Of a stretch of 64,000 nucleotides of DNA, positions 1-14,100 are shown one piece after another; position 1 is the first letter of the stretch; every line of letters begins with the position of its first letter. The stretch lies in NCBI GenBank assembly GCA_914767715.1, contig OU612070.1, positions 23,114,025 through 23,178,024 on the forward strand. Direction: 5' to 3'. The position numbers and the translations under genes were made by a program. The stretch is from Membranipora membranacea. Taxonomy: Eukaryota; Bryozoa; Gymnolaemata; Cheilostomatida; Membraniporidae. Below the pieces are notes generated by a model, which did no database searches, was not told the origin of the DNA, and worked only from the letters and a program-made list of their open reading frames with translations.

Positions 1-72
1 TAAATGTCTCGGTTTGAATGCAGTTCAGTACTTGTTTCACTGTTTACTACATCTTTATTTAACCTGACTTAC

Positions 73-599
73 TTGTTTGTGATCCGAACATAACTTCTTG
101 TTGCAGTCGAGACAGAAACTAACCGCTGCCGTCACGGTCTTGCATTTATCGCATCTCTCACTCAGATCAGGCTTCTTGGGCTGAGACGTGTGCGTTTGTT
201 GTTGATGTGTTAAGGTTTCTGTAACGGCTGACGGTAGCATAGAAGTACTCTCGACTTCATGAGACTTACTGTAAATTATACCAGAGTAACTACATGAGTT
301 TACTGTTAAAAAGGCAACTGTTACTACGTCTACCCGCTCATGACAGTAAGATTCTTGCACATCCGGACAAACATATGTATCGGTAACAATCAATACGAAC
401 CCCCAGACTAACTCCTTGCCCAGACTAACCTGCAAATAGTACATATTATGGTTGTTGTTTCCTGTTTTTTGATGACTAGAGCTTCAACCAAACAAGGCAT
501 ACAGAACATATGACCACATGGCAGCAGTTTAGGATCCACAAGATATTCCATCTCCTCCAGACAGCTTGGGCAGCGCAGTGTTACTTGTTTTCCTGCCAT
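73..599 (-). CDS. TRIM-like RING/B-box protein, copy 1 (5' part only)
   Basis: Two coding exons of a RING/B-box gene are present: 599-430 and 268-73. The rest lies beyond the left edge. The ATG at 599 opens a C3HC4 RING: CPSC, then CGHMFCMPC, then CTIC just before the donor. The second exon holds the first B-box (CDKC, CLDC, CSDH), preceded by a Ser/Thr-rich spacer. The codon split at the junction (AG|T) is the same as in the other copies here. Proteins of this family are usually E3 ubiquitin ligases: the RING binds the E2, and the C-terminal domain binds the target. The strand and exon plan match the complete copy just to the right. Function beyond 'probable E3 ligase' is inference. Confidence 0.8.
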
Positions 600-1509
600 A
601 CTTAATAACTTTTAAAGGTGATCAATAACGAAGTGAATGATATGAATTAGTTAGGATAAAATGAAACTGTGTACTTCTCATTTCTTACTAAACTATAAAT
701 GTGTTCAATGTTATCTCATTCCACATTGATAAACAATTCTCAAAAGTACCGTACAATGTCAATTATTGCCTTATTGTGTAGCGTTATTATTATACCCTGA
801 CATGAAGCATACAAAAAATAATTTTGCTTTCACTTCAGGTAATAATGCCTTGATGATAGGCTAATATGATTTGTCAAAGCTTATTTGTACATTGGGACTC
901 CATATAATAGTTGTCTACTCTTGGATCGGAATGATTATTTTGTTCTTGAAACGCATGTCGTCTTTCGAAGATGACCATATATATATGTCTTCTATCAACA
1001 CCCTCACCCAGGCCCAGCATCGATTATGTGATCACTGACAGGTTCAAATGTGTATGACCAAATTTACATGAAACCGAACACGAAAAAACGAAGAGTGAAA
1101 AATAAAGGAGCTGATCAATTTATATTGCTTCCATATATAATGATAAAAAAACTAACCTTTACTACTAAAAAAGAGTGTGTGGAAATGCAAGAGGAATAAA
1201 TTGATCCATTTTACATATTTTCACCATTAATAGTAACTAATATTTAATACTAATAAGAAAAAGAATAAAATTTTAAGACTGGCTAGGTTTGACAGATATT
1301 GTACTTTGTATGTTTAAAACACTATCGATGGCGAAGAAATCGTTTAAACCATGATTTTGCTAATGTTAAATGAAACCTACCATGCACTCAAAACTTTGCA
1401 TGATTTATGAAAAATTGAAAACAGATCTTGCTTAATTTAAAACTGCAAGCAATCGGGCCAGTGAGAGAGGCCTTGAATCTATCAACGTCGATACAGTAGA
1501 GGTAAGTTA
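600..1509. other. Intergenic, between TRIM copies 1 and 2
   Basis: AT-rich spacer holding the upstream region of copy 1 and the 3' UTR of copy 2. I see no open exon with splice borders and no clear AATAAA on the minus strand. Confidence 0.6.
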
Positions 1510-4500
1510 CTAAAGACCCGATGGTTTAATCCTAAATACAGTGAACTTGTCCTGTTGAGTACACGCTACAGCGAGGCGATCGTCCTTTACACAGATTCCA
1601 CCACCACCCGTGGGTAACGATCCATCCCTCAAGGTCTTCAGCAGCACACCTGTGATAGAAAGTAAATTATGCTGACTTATTGTAACTTGTAAGCGTAGGA
1701 TCAACCAAGTAACATCACTTTTTATTCACTCCTGCTTTCACTTCATACCGAAAATTATGACCCCCTGATTAAATCTGCTGGTAAATAATATAACAACATA
1801 AGTCTAAAATGTATTTGCAAAATATCATCTGCGCTTACCTTGGTCAGAGAGGACATAGAGTTGTGCCTCAGTTTTACTTCTGACCAGTATGAAGCCTGTG
1901 TTGGTTGTACAAAGGCCATCTGCACCTGTAATCTGATCACATGTCCACATAAGCTTTAGTTCAGTTGGATCGGATAGACTGTACATGTGTACCATATCGT
2001 TCTCTTGGTCCGACACTACTAGCTGTATAGGCGATAGGAAGCTGAGATATGTGGGTTGATAGCCGAGCTCATGTGTTTTCTTCTTCTTATCGTCCACATT
2101 GTAGAGCTCTATGGCAGTCTGACTTGTGGCCGCTATGAGATTCTTGCTGCTGTCCACACAGCTATGTTGTGTACCAGGGAAGCTGAAGTTGAAATGTTCA
2201 GTTGGCTTGCCTCTCAGCTGCAGTTCATAGACTGTTTTGAGGTCAGCGCCATCTTTTCTTACAAACAGTGTTTCACCACGGCCTTGATTGCCAGGGCCAC
2301 CACAATTTGGATTTGCACAGGCAGAAGTGACAACATGTCGCTGATGTGGCCAGGTTTTGTTTTTGTAGAGAGAATATTGTTGCAGGCCCATATCACAGCT
2401 AACCAACACTTCATTGTTTCGATTGAAGAGCACTGAATAAGTCTTGTTTCCAGTAGGTACAGATGTAATGAATACGAGAGAAGAGGGTATGAATGATACA
2501 GCCATACGTCCAAATTCAAACAAGTAATCTGGAAATAAAAGAAAATAATTTTTTAAAGGATTGACCAAGAGAAAAAACTCTCTGCAAGACCAGTTGTTTT
2601 TTTCTTTGATCGTTGAAGAAGAATCCAACTACAGTATTTGGTTTTGAAAGAAAAAACAAGGCATTGACAAATAACAAAATACTGAGAAATCTCACCTTGA
2701 ATGTGTTCGTAATCATCAAAATCTACACTCAGTGGTTTAGTAGTTGACAGGGCTTTTTGTAGAGTATCAAGTCGATATTTATGTTCTTCGATGATTTTCA
2801 CAGTATGGCTGCCTCGTATGAATCTGTCATTATTAGCTCTTAGGCCATCTAGAGATTCTCTTTGTGTCTGCAGACTGAGATAGAAACCTTCACCCTCAGA
2901 TCTCTTTCTCTCTCTGTAGTCCTCAATCTTCTGTAGTGCAATATCACGCTCTTTCTCCAACTTCGCAATCTGTAAATTACATAGGTACTAATGTCATAAT
3001 GATGAAATATGTACAGTGGCAATTCATTAGTACAAATATTTGTTCTGAAGGTCCGAAGGAAAGCAATTTATTTTGAGAAAAAATGTTTTCTAGGTAGCCT
3101 TCATGTAGTTACCGTTTCTGTGAAACCCTCCATGACATCATTGATAGAGTTCTGACAAAAATCATCCAGCTCATCTAAATCCGTCCATACCTCCTTTTCC
3201 AGTTTGCACAGTTTCGCTGACTCAACCGAACATTTCTTCATGAGCTCTTCAAACTCTGCCTTCAGTTGAGAGCTGATATCTTTGAGTGATTTGAAGAAGT
3301 GATCTATGTTACCTGCAATGAAATGAGACATTCTGGAGTATAACGAGAGTCATTATGTGATATTTATTGGAGTGTACAAAATCAAGTGTCCAACTCTACA
3401 TCCATACTATTTAAAAATCTCAATGTTTACAACGTCGCTGTAACGACAGGTTCCCTTGTTGTTGAACTGTATAATGAGATGGTTTTGGAAAACTCCCAAA
3501 TTCTTGGATTTTAACCGCATTTAGCCTTATATTGAATATCTCAAGACGCCTACCACTCACCTCCCTCACATTTGCTGTCTACAGCACACTGCGCACACTT
3601 GAGACAGAAGCATTGTCTACAGCTGAAAGCATATTCCTTATTATGCTGGTTGCACATAGGCTTTACATAGAAGTCTTGTTTATTGAGATAGTGCTGGATG
3701 GTGATAATCTGATGTTGTTGATCAGGCTCACAGAAGAACTCTTGGTGAAGCTGAAACATGACAAGCAGTAGCAATCAATAAGTGACTGATAAGACATGAA
3801 ATGAATGGGCTCCATAAAGCCAAACTATGTGTTACAAATTAAAGTGGCCATTTAATGACTTATAAACTGATGCAGTTGTTCCACTACAGGCTTATGACCT
3901 AGAAAAATATTGTATGATAGATACCTCTAGATGACGCTGACATAGTTTCTTATCACACTCCACACAATAACACTCTGCTGCCGTATCCCCATTTTTACAT
4001 TTGTCGCAGCTGGCTCTGAGTCTTTTAGATGATGGCTCCTCGGGCGCATCACCACACCCATCCTCAACAGTCAGATCGGTTACATAGCCAGGTAGTGTTG
4101 ACATATTGACTGTTGTGTGCAAAGCACTAGGTAAAGAAAAAAAGGTAAAATATAAGAAGTCTTTTATACAGTAAAAACACGAAATATTACAGCAGCAAAC
4201 AGCTTTGGCTTTGTTGAATTAAGATCTAGGCCTGTGTTGTGAGAATGGTTTGTTTACATAGCCAATGTATGTGAATTTGGTGGAGATAAATATGCATCAG
4301 ATTGGTTTGGCTAGACATAAATAGGCTTATTTAGTTCTAACATTATCAGTTACATTTGTAGAAGTAGTGGCATTTCTAGTAGGCCCACATAATCAGTTTG
4401 GGCCTTAACTTTCCTTCATGGTTGGGTTTTTGATTTCCTATCAGGCTTACCTGCAGATCGAGCACTTGAACACTACTTCAACATCCCCACTCTCCTTGGG

Positions 4501-4680
4501 TGCAGCAGGATTTGGCTGCACTCCCTGTTCTTTCCTAGTCTCAGACTTAGTATTCACTGCCAGTCCCTCTAAACATGGCAGACAAAACACATGACTGCAA
4601 GGCAGCACTTTAGGCTCCTGCAGATACTCTAACTCCTCTAAGCAATTTGGACAGCGTAGCTTATCTCCAAAACTAGCCAT
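1510..4680 (-). CDS. TRIM-like RING/B-box/coiled-coil/propeller protein, copy 2
   Basis: Seven coding exons: 4680-4451, 4126-3925, 3750-3561, 3312-3113, 2969-2696, 2528-1839 and 1649-1510. They join in frame to 641 aa. Order: RING (CPNC, CSHVFCLPC, CSIC), B-box 1 (CDKC, CVEC, CQRH), B-box 2 (CNQH, CRQC, CAQC), two coiled-coil exons rich in Glu/Lys/Leu, then about 275 residues that read as a beta-propeller (NHL/WD-like blades with repeated hydrophobic-Gly turns). The RING has an insert of about 20 residues before its last CxxC that copies 3-5 lack. The start is the ATG at 4680 (G at -3 and +4); no upstream in-frame ATG was seen. Probable E3 ubiquitin ligase. Copies 3-5 resemble each other more than they resemble this one. 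Confidence 0.88.
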
Positions 4681-5742
4681 AACAGCTCTCACTACAGAAT
4701 ATCTGACTGAAAATCCTAGTCAAATTTTTGCTTTGACTGAAATGAAACTACTCTCTAGCATGCTGAGCTAAACCTCTATTATGATTGGTTTGATAAGTTA
4801 CTGTACAATCTCTAATATTGCTCATGTTCCTCAATGTGGCGTTACAATAAACATGTGGGTAATTACAGGTTTCCTTTGTATACATTTATAAGAATTGTGG
4901 TAGTTATCATATCATAGAGACTCATTTGGCAAGTTGTGGTTCTTTTATAAGATAATCCCTGAGATGACAAAAGCAGTACTCATCAACGACACAAAGGCCA
5001 TTTCTATATCAATTTATAGTCTGTTATATTTAATTCTAAGGCCAGAACTAAACACAGATACTGAATTCAAAGCCCACAGGTCATACAACAAGACACTCCA
5101 ACAAACTCCAACAAAGTGGCAGCTTCCATTCTCCCTGGCGGCTGTGATAAGCTGGCTGTGCCAACAGATTCACAATTTGGGATTTTTTCTTTGATAGAGT
5201 GCTGGAGGAATAAATGCATAGGTTGCAAAAATTGCAACTTTCATAAGCCAGAACGGGTTTTATAACATCTCATTTATTGCCCCACTAGATTATACGCTAA
5301 TCTGAAGTATATGCTATCATGTAGGTATAAAAATGAATGAAAAATAGTTCTACTATGAGTATATTAAAATATCCAATTATATATAAAACATGTATGAACA
5401 TCATAATCGATGTTGTTTCCTTTATGTCCCATGCTCCGCACTTGCAACTCACAATCCTTGACCCTGCATCACCAGCCTGTCTACTTGACCAAACTTGTCT
5501 GTTGCTTTCATGTCAAGTTGCAACGCAATATTCTGATCAATAAAGGGAGTTCATTGTTCTGATATACAGTTACGTATCTTTCTTGAAAATCTTTTTTCCC
5601 CAATATATCTCATTGCCTACAACTTCAACGATCGTAAAAGAAATGATTTGTAAGCTTATTTTGATGTATCTAATTCACATGCGCCATGTCATAATGATGC
5701 CTTATAAATACAATGATAAGATATCACTGTGTTCTTTTGTAG
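4681..5742. promoter_or_regulatory. Divergent intergenic region (TRIM copy 2 / giant zinc-finger gene)
   Basis: About 1 kb between the 5' ends of two oppositely transcribed genes, so it should hold both promoters and a 5' UTR exon of the zinc-finger gene. I could not place a TATA box or the first non-coding exon. An 86-codon ORF at 4934-5194 shows no family resemblance and no splice context. Confidence 0.45.
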
Positions 5743-5755
5743 AAATAAGAAGTTG

Positions 5756-8192
5756 ATGCCGAGAGAGCAGCGTGAGAAGCAGAGGCAGCAGATGATCGCT
5801 GCCCGTCGAGCTACACTGAAGTATATGGGTACGCCCCGCAGTATAGTACTGGCTCAACTTATACAAGAGGAGGCTACTAAACAATGTGCCCAAATACTGC
5901 TTCCCAAAAATGTAAGTAATGACTTGTGTGAGAGTTGTCTCCTCATTGATATAAATGCATAAGGGTTTTACAATTTTTATAGATCGCTGAGATCAGAGTC
6001 TAATAAATCATAATACTATGATCATACGGTGACAAGGATGTATCCCTGATATATATTATAATATTGAATTCATATCAATAGGATGTATTTATTTAGTTTC
6101 TTTAATTGTTACGTTATTGTTATTTTTACATCTTATGCTCTCCATGTCCCAGTTACCCTACATTATTGTTCAAATCTTAGCAGTTCCTGGTTTTATTTGA
6201 AAAAATTTTAAGGGTTTAAATGATATTCAATAATTATTATTGATATTTATTTTATTAAAATTATACAGTTACCAGAGTATCAGCCGGAGGAGCCCGTGAT
6301 TAGAGACTTCCTGTTTCCCGCTGATCTGACTCTAAGTCCTGATGACATCACGGAGATAATAACTTCTATATTCCCTGATGGATCCGGGCGGCAGCTAATA
6401 TCTGATATGTGTGATCTACAAGCCTCTAAAATAATACCCGATGAGTAAGTATTTTGTACCGCCCCACTTTCACAATGCCATTTTCCCACCAAGCCAGTTT
6501 CCCACCTCTCGTTATCCCACCAAGCTGTGCTCCCACCAGGATAATTTCCCACCAAGCCATTCTCCCACCTGGATGATTTCCCACTCTGCCATTTTCCCAC
6601 CTGGACATTTTCCCACCAATATATTTTTCCAATTATTACATTGTGCGTGACTAGGTCCCAGATGAAGTATCATTGTAACATAATTCTGTTGGGGCATGTT
6701 AAGTGCACTTTGGTCGGAGTCCATGCTTAAACACTCTATAAAAATGCCACTAACAGCAATCCGGACAAAGTTTGAATACTCTATGCACACTACATTACTG
6801 GAATGTTGCGAGTTCATCCATAGCCACAAGACCAGACATCTGGAGAATATTGTGGAAGGAATCCGCAAGCTTAATTCATGAGTCACCCACCATATACGTA
6901 ACTTAAAATTGTTTGACACCGCCAAATCTACATATATGCTAATCTCTGATATGTTTGATATTTTAGTAAGCTCCTGTACCAGCTGTGTCTGTTTATAAGT
7001 ACCTCTACAGTCGACCCGTCAGCCATACACAGTCTTATACAGGTCATATCTAAGTATAGCTGTACTGGGGAGAAGCGCTGCCCTCTGCCTGCCTGTAACA
7101 GTGCGGGGTTTGACAACTGGCTACAAGTCGGTACACATGTACTCAATCATCTACCTAAAGTCTACCATGATCTCATGTCTGAGGCGTTCAGGTAATGTGA
7201 GAATATTGACAACTATGTATTCTATGTAATAATAATACATACACTTATATTTAGCAACAATTCATTTTCGTGACATGACCATAAATGACGAAAAAGGAAG
7301 AAAAAAATTAATACAAACTCCCTCCGTACTCTTTGAGCTTGATCGGATGCAGTTCAAATTCATTGTGACCAGTTTTGGACATGTATGCATAACCTCAAGT
7401 TTCTTCAAACAAACTTGAACATCTAGCATATCCAAATCCAATCTATCCAACATTATGCCAAATCTCTGACTCGTTCACAGGTGCACAGTTTGTTGGAGAG
7501 GTTTCCCTACACCTCATCATCACAGACACCACTACACCACCTCACATGAGGGCGTGTCCTGGTCACCTCCTGTACTTGTGGGATTCCCCAGCATGGAGCT
7601 ACTCAACGTCTGGACATCTCCAAACTTTATGGCTATGTCAATGTCTAACTGGGCTGCTGAGCGAAAACGAGGTCAGTTTTTATTCTTTGGCCTATTGTGC
7701 CCAACTTGACCCTAGAGAAGCTAATATTATCTAGAGTTTAGTTCAATTAGTCTGTAAGTGACTTATTGTAAGCTAGCACTAAACTCCTGCCTGCTAGCTG
7801 AGGGGGGAGTCTATATAAAGTAAAGAGGGCGAGTAAGTGTTAGCATGTGCGAAATGGCGATGTTTTCTTCCTGTGAATTCTTTAGTTAGTTGTTGGCAGG
7901 CTATGATCGTACTCGCTAGGAATGGTTTAGCCACTTTAGCTAGCCATTTGTCATAAAAAAAAGCAAGCGCAGATCCTCATATTATTCTATAACATGGCCT
8001 GGACTCAGGCGCTCACATATAACATGTGAATTATGAAACATGTGAATCATATTTCAGTGGCAGTAGACGACTACAGTTTTCTGATGCACGGTGACCCGGT
8101 ATCAGCTGTACCACCCGCACAGGAATTCTACTGTTGTGATGGATCTGAGACTTGGTGTCAGTATAGCTCTGCAGCAGGTACATCGTCACAAG
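5756..8192 (+). other. N-terminal region of the giant zinc-finger protein (exons 1-5)
   Basis: About 294 residues. Residues 1-52 form a basic helix-like segment with many Arg, Lys and Gln. Residues 53-185 read as a folded, mostly helical part with a finger near its end (CPLPAC, then H and H) in exon 3. Exon 4 opens with a second, His-rich finger (CTVC followed by a run of His). This part differs from the repeated modules downstream and may be a separate ancestral domain. I do not recognise it. Confidence 0.6.
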
Positions 8193-11100
8193 GTGAGAGG
8201 GATTCAATTTCATATATTTGCTGCAACTCTAGACCATGTTTGGTCAATTTGCCTGCAGTTGAGGGGGAGCAACTGGAATGCAGGCTAGCTGGATCAAACT
8301 TGATCTACTGTAACTCCGACAGCTAAGGGGAGGCAATTAGCAGCACATGGGACATCTTTTTAGTTTTACTCCATCCTGCATCCATCATCGAAAACTTCGC
8401 TTCAAATGACTTGGGTTGATAGTGCAATTGCTGTTATGACCTTGTCATTTCTGGTCTGATCCGCCCAATCTATTATATAGAAAGTAGGTTTTAACATTAT
8501 AAAAATTATGAAAAACATGATTTTACAGGTTATTTTTAACCTTCAAAGAATTCTTAGCTTGAGAATCAGTAACTGCTTCGCATTCAGCTGTCATATGTCC
8601 ATTGAGCAGAGTCTGATGGTCCCACTCTGGATGCTCCACAGCCTGGTTCTCCTCTGACAGCTGAGACAGAACACGATGATAAAGAACATACTGTTACAGA
8701 TCATGGTGCTTCAGAGGATGTTATGAGAACAGAACATGGTGTTACTACAGTTAACAGTGACACAGAACACAGTGCTGATTCAGGCCATCTGAGTGATCAC
8801 CTGGCACCGGTCTCGTTAGGTGAGGGAATGGAAGTGACAGCAGATACGAGTGAGAGTATGGCAGAGTTACTCAGGGAGGCTGATAAACTAGATCAACAAG
8901 CAAAATCTATTCTCTCACCAGGTAAGCTAATGTGGATTATGTGGAAAAAACTTGCCGAGAGCATGGTACTACTACTGTCAAATCATTGTCGTGTTACACA
9001 AAATTGAAGTCAATAGTGTAGTAGATAAGTAATGTGAAACATCTCTTGTGGGTGTTAGTACATAAGTTTGCTCAGCGACATTGTATGTTTGGATGTTATT
9101 TTTTAATTTCTCTCTTAAAATTGGCAATGAAGTGATGCACTGGAGTAAAATTCCACTATATAAAAAGTCATCATAACAAAACATTTGACATAGAACAAAA
9201 AACTAACAATCACTGAATTAACTAAAAAAAAGAAAACATGGGTTGGAATGGTGAGATTACAGTAAGTTAAATTATTGTTCTTATTCTTACTTCAGAAACA
9301 TCATCAAATGGAGACATAAAAATACCAACTGGTGACTCAGACATTGATCATACTGAAGGTGCTGATAGGGAAAAGAATCTCACATCGCCTTCTGACACAA
9401 GCCAAGCCACAAACATAGACAATCAGATATTAAAGCCTAACGAGATAAAGCTGGAAGCCGAGTCAACAGAGGCAGACAGCAGTGTGAGATCGCTGCCGCT
9501 GACGTTAGGGGAGACCGCGCTGTATGAGAGAGTAGATATAGAATGTGTACACAGAGATCACGCTGTACAGCAGACAGTTATTATCAGAGACGAGACACAT
9601 GAGGGAGAATATGGTATGTAATCAGCTTACCACTTCACTGGTTTTAAAGTGTCGTAGTGTGTCTCGAAGATTTTTAGCCTGAGGTTATTTTCAGCTCACA
9701 ATTTTTTGTCAGAGCCCCGAGGATATTTGTACATGGCTGAAACTAAGCATATTTGTGGCTTTTGAAGTAGCCTTTCTGTTCATGACAGATTAAAGCTGAC
9801 CACATGATAAAGCCATAAATCTTGCAATGAAATCAACACTGATACAGTATGCTAAGAATAAGACTTTTCTATATAGAGTGTGTGTATTTTAGTTGTTACT
9901 GAGGGTGCTGGTCACTACACTGACTCGAGTGACACTGAGGATGGTGAGACTGAGCTAGAGTACGCTGCCGATATGTACACAGATCAGCTACTCGGGGAGA
10001 TGAACCCCGACCCCTTACCTATGCCGGATTTACCTGCGTTTATCTGCTGGTTCTGTGCTAGACCATTCATTGGCCGAGGGGCTTTCTATATACATCTACT
10101 ACAAGAAGCCATGGCTCTACCAGGTAAGATAACAGTATAGATCCGTCAATACCAACCTAACTTTGATCCCTGAAATGTGGGTCTCTATCGGCATAGTATT
10201 AAATAGCCTGACGGCTCATCAAAACAGCCCATGTTACGTGATATGAACAAGAGTGTATTGGACCACCAGAAGTAAAAGTCCACAACATTTTTTAAATCAT
10301 TCATCATCATGGTTTCTAGAATTATCACTTTCTCACTAAGTCAATGTCCAGTTGGGCAGTCTATACTATATCCCCAAGCTATCAAAATGTCCCTTAACTT
10401 GTTATTCTGTACACTGCGTTTTATCGCTTTGCACTTTATTTTTTTGACTTGATAACTACCCATAGCAATAAACACTCACAAAAATAATATATAATAATGA
10501 TAAAAAGTAAGTGATAAGCTGATATTTTTTATGTTTTTGTAGCTGGTGGAGTACTAAGTGGACTAGAATTCAGTGATATCAGTCAGCCAGTAGATTGTCA
10601 GACATGTAATGAGAAGATTCAGCTAATCGATCTACAAAAACATCTCACTGACCATCACGCTTACGTGGATAACGAGGTAACGTCCACATGCTTATTTATT
10701 GACAATAAAAAAATATATATTATGCTTACAAGGCTTGCAATCAATCATGGTTAAAAACAGCAGTTTGCATGGTTTGCAGTGAACATGTTTTCGTGGTTTT
10801 AATTGACATACTCAGAGATTATCGTTGAGATAAGAATTGATGTGAATAAAAGTGTTAAAATTTTTTTTTTTGCTGTGTTAAAAAGAGGGAGCAACTCCCC
10901 ATTTATTGATGAGTCAGGAAAAATATATTAGCATGTGGTTATTTGATGATTACAGACAGGTCACAGTGACTGTACCTACACTAAGCCAAAGAAGCAATGT
11001 CCTTGTGACTCCTGCACAGAGGTGTTCGATGACTGGAATGATTTGGGTAATCATATCGCCCACGAGCACACTCCCGCCTCACGGAGGCCGTATCTGCAAC

Positions 11101-14100
11101 ATACGTGTACGGCTTGTGGCAAAGCGTTCAAAACATACTACCACGCTAAGGCACATTGGGAGGATAAATACCAAACTTGTGCCCCAGGTAAACATCCTCA
11201 GTCCAGTTATTGAGAAAGTTGACATTATGATGTCATTTTTTGCTGATTCAAATATTACCAACGGATCATACTATTAGACCCTGCATACTTCCAAACTCAA
11301 TAAATCTGATATTATTATCCTTTGCTGGAATACATCTACTTGTTTAGTCGATTATTGAGCATAACGACCCCCCCTCCCCTGATCTTATAGTAGTCATCTA
11401 CTCCCTGTTCTCAACCTGTACATACTTCTAAGCTGATTTCTGTCCCTCATGTTTGTAGAATCACAGTGTACTGTTGTTGAGACGTTTGAAGGACACAACC
11501 TTCCCTACAAGTACTGGACGGATGATCTCATCTGTAATCATGATGTAACATTTACCAAACATAAGAAGTTCACCTTCTGCTCTCAATATAAGACATCAAG
11601 TAAGTCATCATGTTTAAAGCGGAGAGAGTTATCCTCTCCTCAAATGCTCTGGGTCTACAAAGACCAGGAAAATATGCAGAGAACAGTTGTGCAAAATAGG
11701 CAGATATATAAGGTGCATATCTCAGTTGGTTACCTTTAGCAGTGAAGGTGAGGCAGCAACACTAATATTTTTGAATTAATGAACTCTTTAGGTTGATGTA
11801 CATCTGTCTGTGTCTTGCCTGTTTTCATGGTTTATTTTCTCATTGTAGGTCATGTGATGTGTTTTGTGTGTCAGTCAGTATTTAATGAGGACGCCGAGGA
11901 TCTGGACGCGGATAGCCTGCAAGGATTGGTTGGTAGGTTACAGACCCGGCTGTCTCATCACATGATAGAATCACACGGAGTAGAGATGAGTACAGGAGTG
12001 AAGATAAGAGAAGTGCATTTATCTGAGGAGGAAGGCTCTACCAGTAACGCTGACGCTGATACAGGTAACCCCATAGACATAATACAAAAACTAGACAGGA
12101 CACTATATGGAGCATTAGCATTGAGACACTGAGGCAGTTAATTGAGGGCAACGTAACATCATTGGAAGGTGTAGAAGCAATGATGCTATCATCATCGATT
12201 TACTGTCCAAAATCCAGGTTTTTTGTCGATAACTTGATCAATTTTGATCGGATTTTGAGTTTGAAAGTTACGATAGAGTTAGCAGCATGTCATGAACAGT
12301 TTGATACTAATTTTAGGCAAAATAATTTTTTTGAAACAGCATCAAGTTGATAACAAGATCCTGCAGATTGTAAAGCAATTTTCAAATTCAAAATCCGATC
12401 AAAATTGATCGAGTTATGTACAAAAAACCTTGATTATGGACAGTAAATCAATGATAGCTTCATTACTTCTACACCTTCCAATGACGCTACATTGCCTCAC
12501 AATTAACCCTCACTTACACATATCTGCTGCTGTCATCTGTCTCTCTACAGTCTACACTAATATCTGTGAATTATATGTATCATTCTCCTCTGCACTGACA
12601 TTGAGACTACACTGTTATCATGTGTATCTCTGATGGATAAAGAACAAGTTAATTCCCTTGGCTTGCGTACCATCAGAAGGAAGTCGGTCTGACAACTCGT
12701 TGCCAATTTCATTAATTAGGGGCGGGCACATGTTTGGTATTCATACTTAATTTTCCCTCAGAGATAAACATACTATCAAAGTGAAGTCTTGATGTCAATG
12801 TGTCAGGTAATTCTCATTGATCACGTGAGATTACACTCTTACCATGTGTATCTCTGATCGTTGGAGGCATGTAATCTAAGTTCCTAACTTTTGCCAGTCC
12901 CTTGCTCAAGAATTGGCCTGCCACTACTGCACTGACCTGCAACAAGAATTAAGTATGCCCTATCCATCAGAGATGAACATTCAATGATCAGTGTGCGGGC
13001 TTCCAATCTATCGGGAAATCCTTCGCCACATCATTTGGTTACAAAAAAATGAATGCCTTGGTTTGTTTGATCTCCTCAACTTGGTATGCTGAAGATACAC
13101 GGTAAATAACTGACAACTGACATGGGTGAAAGACATTTCATCCATTTTGTCTGGCTTGTTAAATGATAGGAGGTTTTATATTTGTTGTATTAGATGTTGA
13201 GAGTGTTGACCTGTCCGACTCGTTCAATGCTAAGGAGACCGCTGCCTCCAGCAAGCTGTCGGTGAGAGTCGAGCAGCTCAACCTATCACAGCGAGCTCAG
13301 TCTGGTGAGATAACAGCAGGGAAATGTCGGAGGAGGCGATCTGCTCTACAATCAGAAGCTATGATGCATGGAGATGCGGCAGACACTGAGAAGAAACAGA
13401 AATTCAAAACACAGACATCTTTTGAAGAACCAGGCAAGAAAAATAGGATCAAAGAGAAGAAAAAACTTCATATAGATAGCCCTGACATGGATGATGATCT
13501 TATCTGTGGATTTCACAAAACTGCCTACACTAAGACTGCTAGAACAGGAGCTAAGTACTGTGCTCAGTGTAAGGATACAGAAAAGTGGGAGACGGGAGAG
13601 TATGACCATATACTAAACGGGCCTCTAACATTCCAGCCAAATAAATACTGTAGGGTACACGACTTCGCTGTTCTACGCATGAACGTGTCGAATAGAAACT
13701 ACAGCTACTGTGTAAGCTGCGCAGACACTCATGATAGCGTATTTAAACAGTCCATGGAGGCGTGCAGCAAACACGGGCCACACAAAGGCAGCCAGTGCCC
13801 AAAGTGTATCGGCTTAGTAGGAGCCAAAAGCGCTACTAAGCCTCCAAAGAATCGAACACTTCTACTTTTACACGAACGCACACCTACCAAAACTGATCGC
13901 CGATGTAATATCCACACCAATGGTGATATATTCAGATGCTTCACTCCAAATAACAAAGAAGTGTTAGTTTGTAGATCATGTAGAAAAGCAGGTATGATCT
14001 CAGGAGAATTGGACAAGAAGAAAACCGACCTGAAATGTGCAATTCATCCTCAAGCTGTTGTGAATCAAACGAGTAAACCTTCTCTTTATTGCGGAGAATG

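Noticed and set aside
2056-2436. 126-codon plus-strand ORF
   Set aside because: Antisense shadow of the propeller exon of TRIM copy 2.
4934-5194. 86-codon ORF upstream of the zinc-finger gene
   Set aside because: No splice junction in the needed phase and no resemblance to a family; considered as a first exon and dropped.
6460-6630. CRISPR-like spaced repeat
   Set aside because: Units are degenerate, about 17 bp apart, in a eukaryotic intron; it is a minisatellite.
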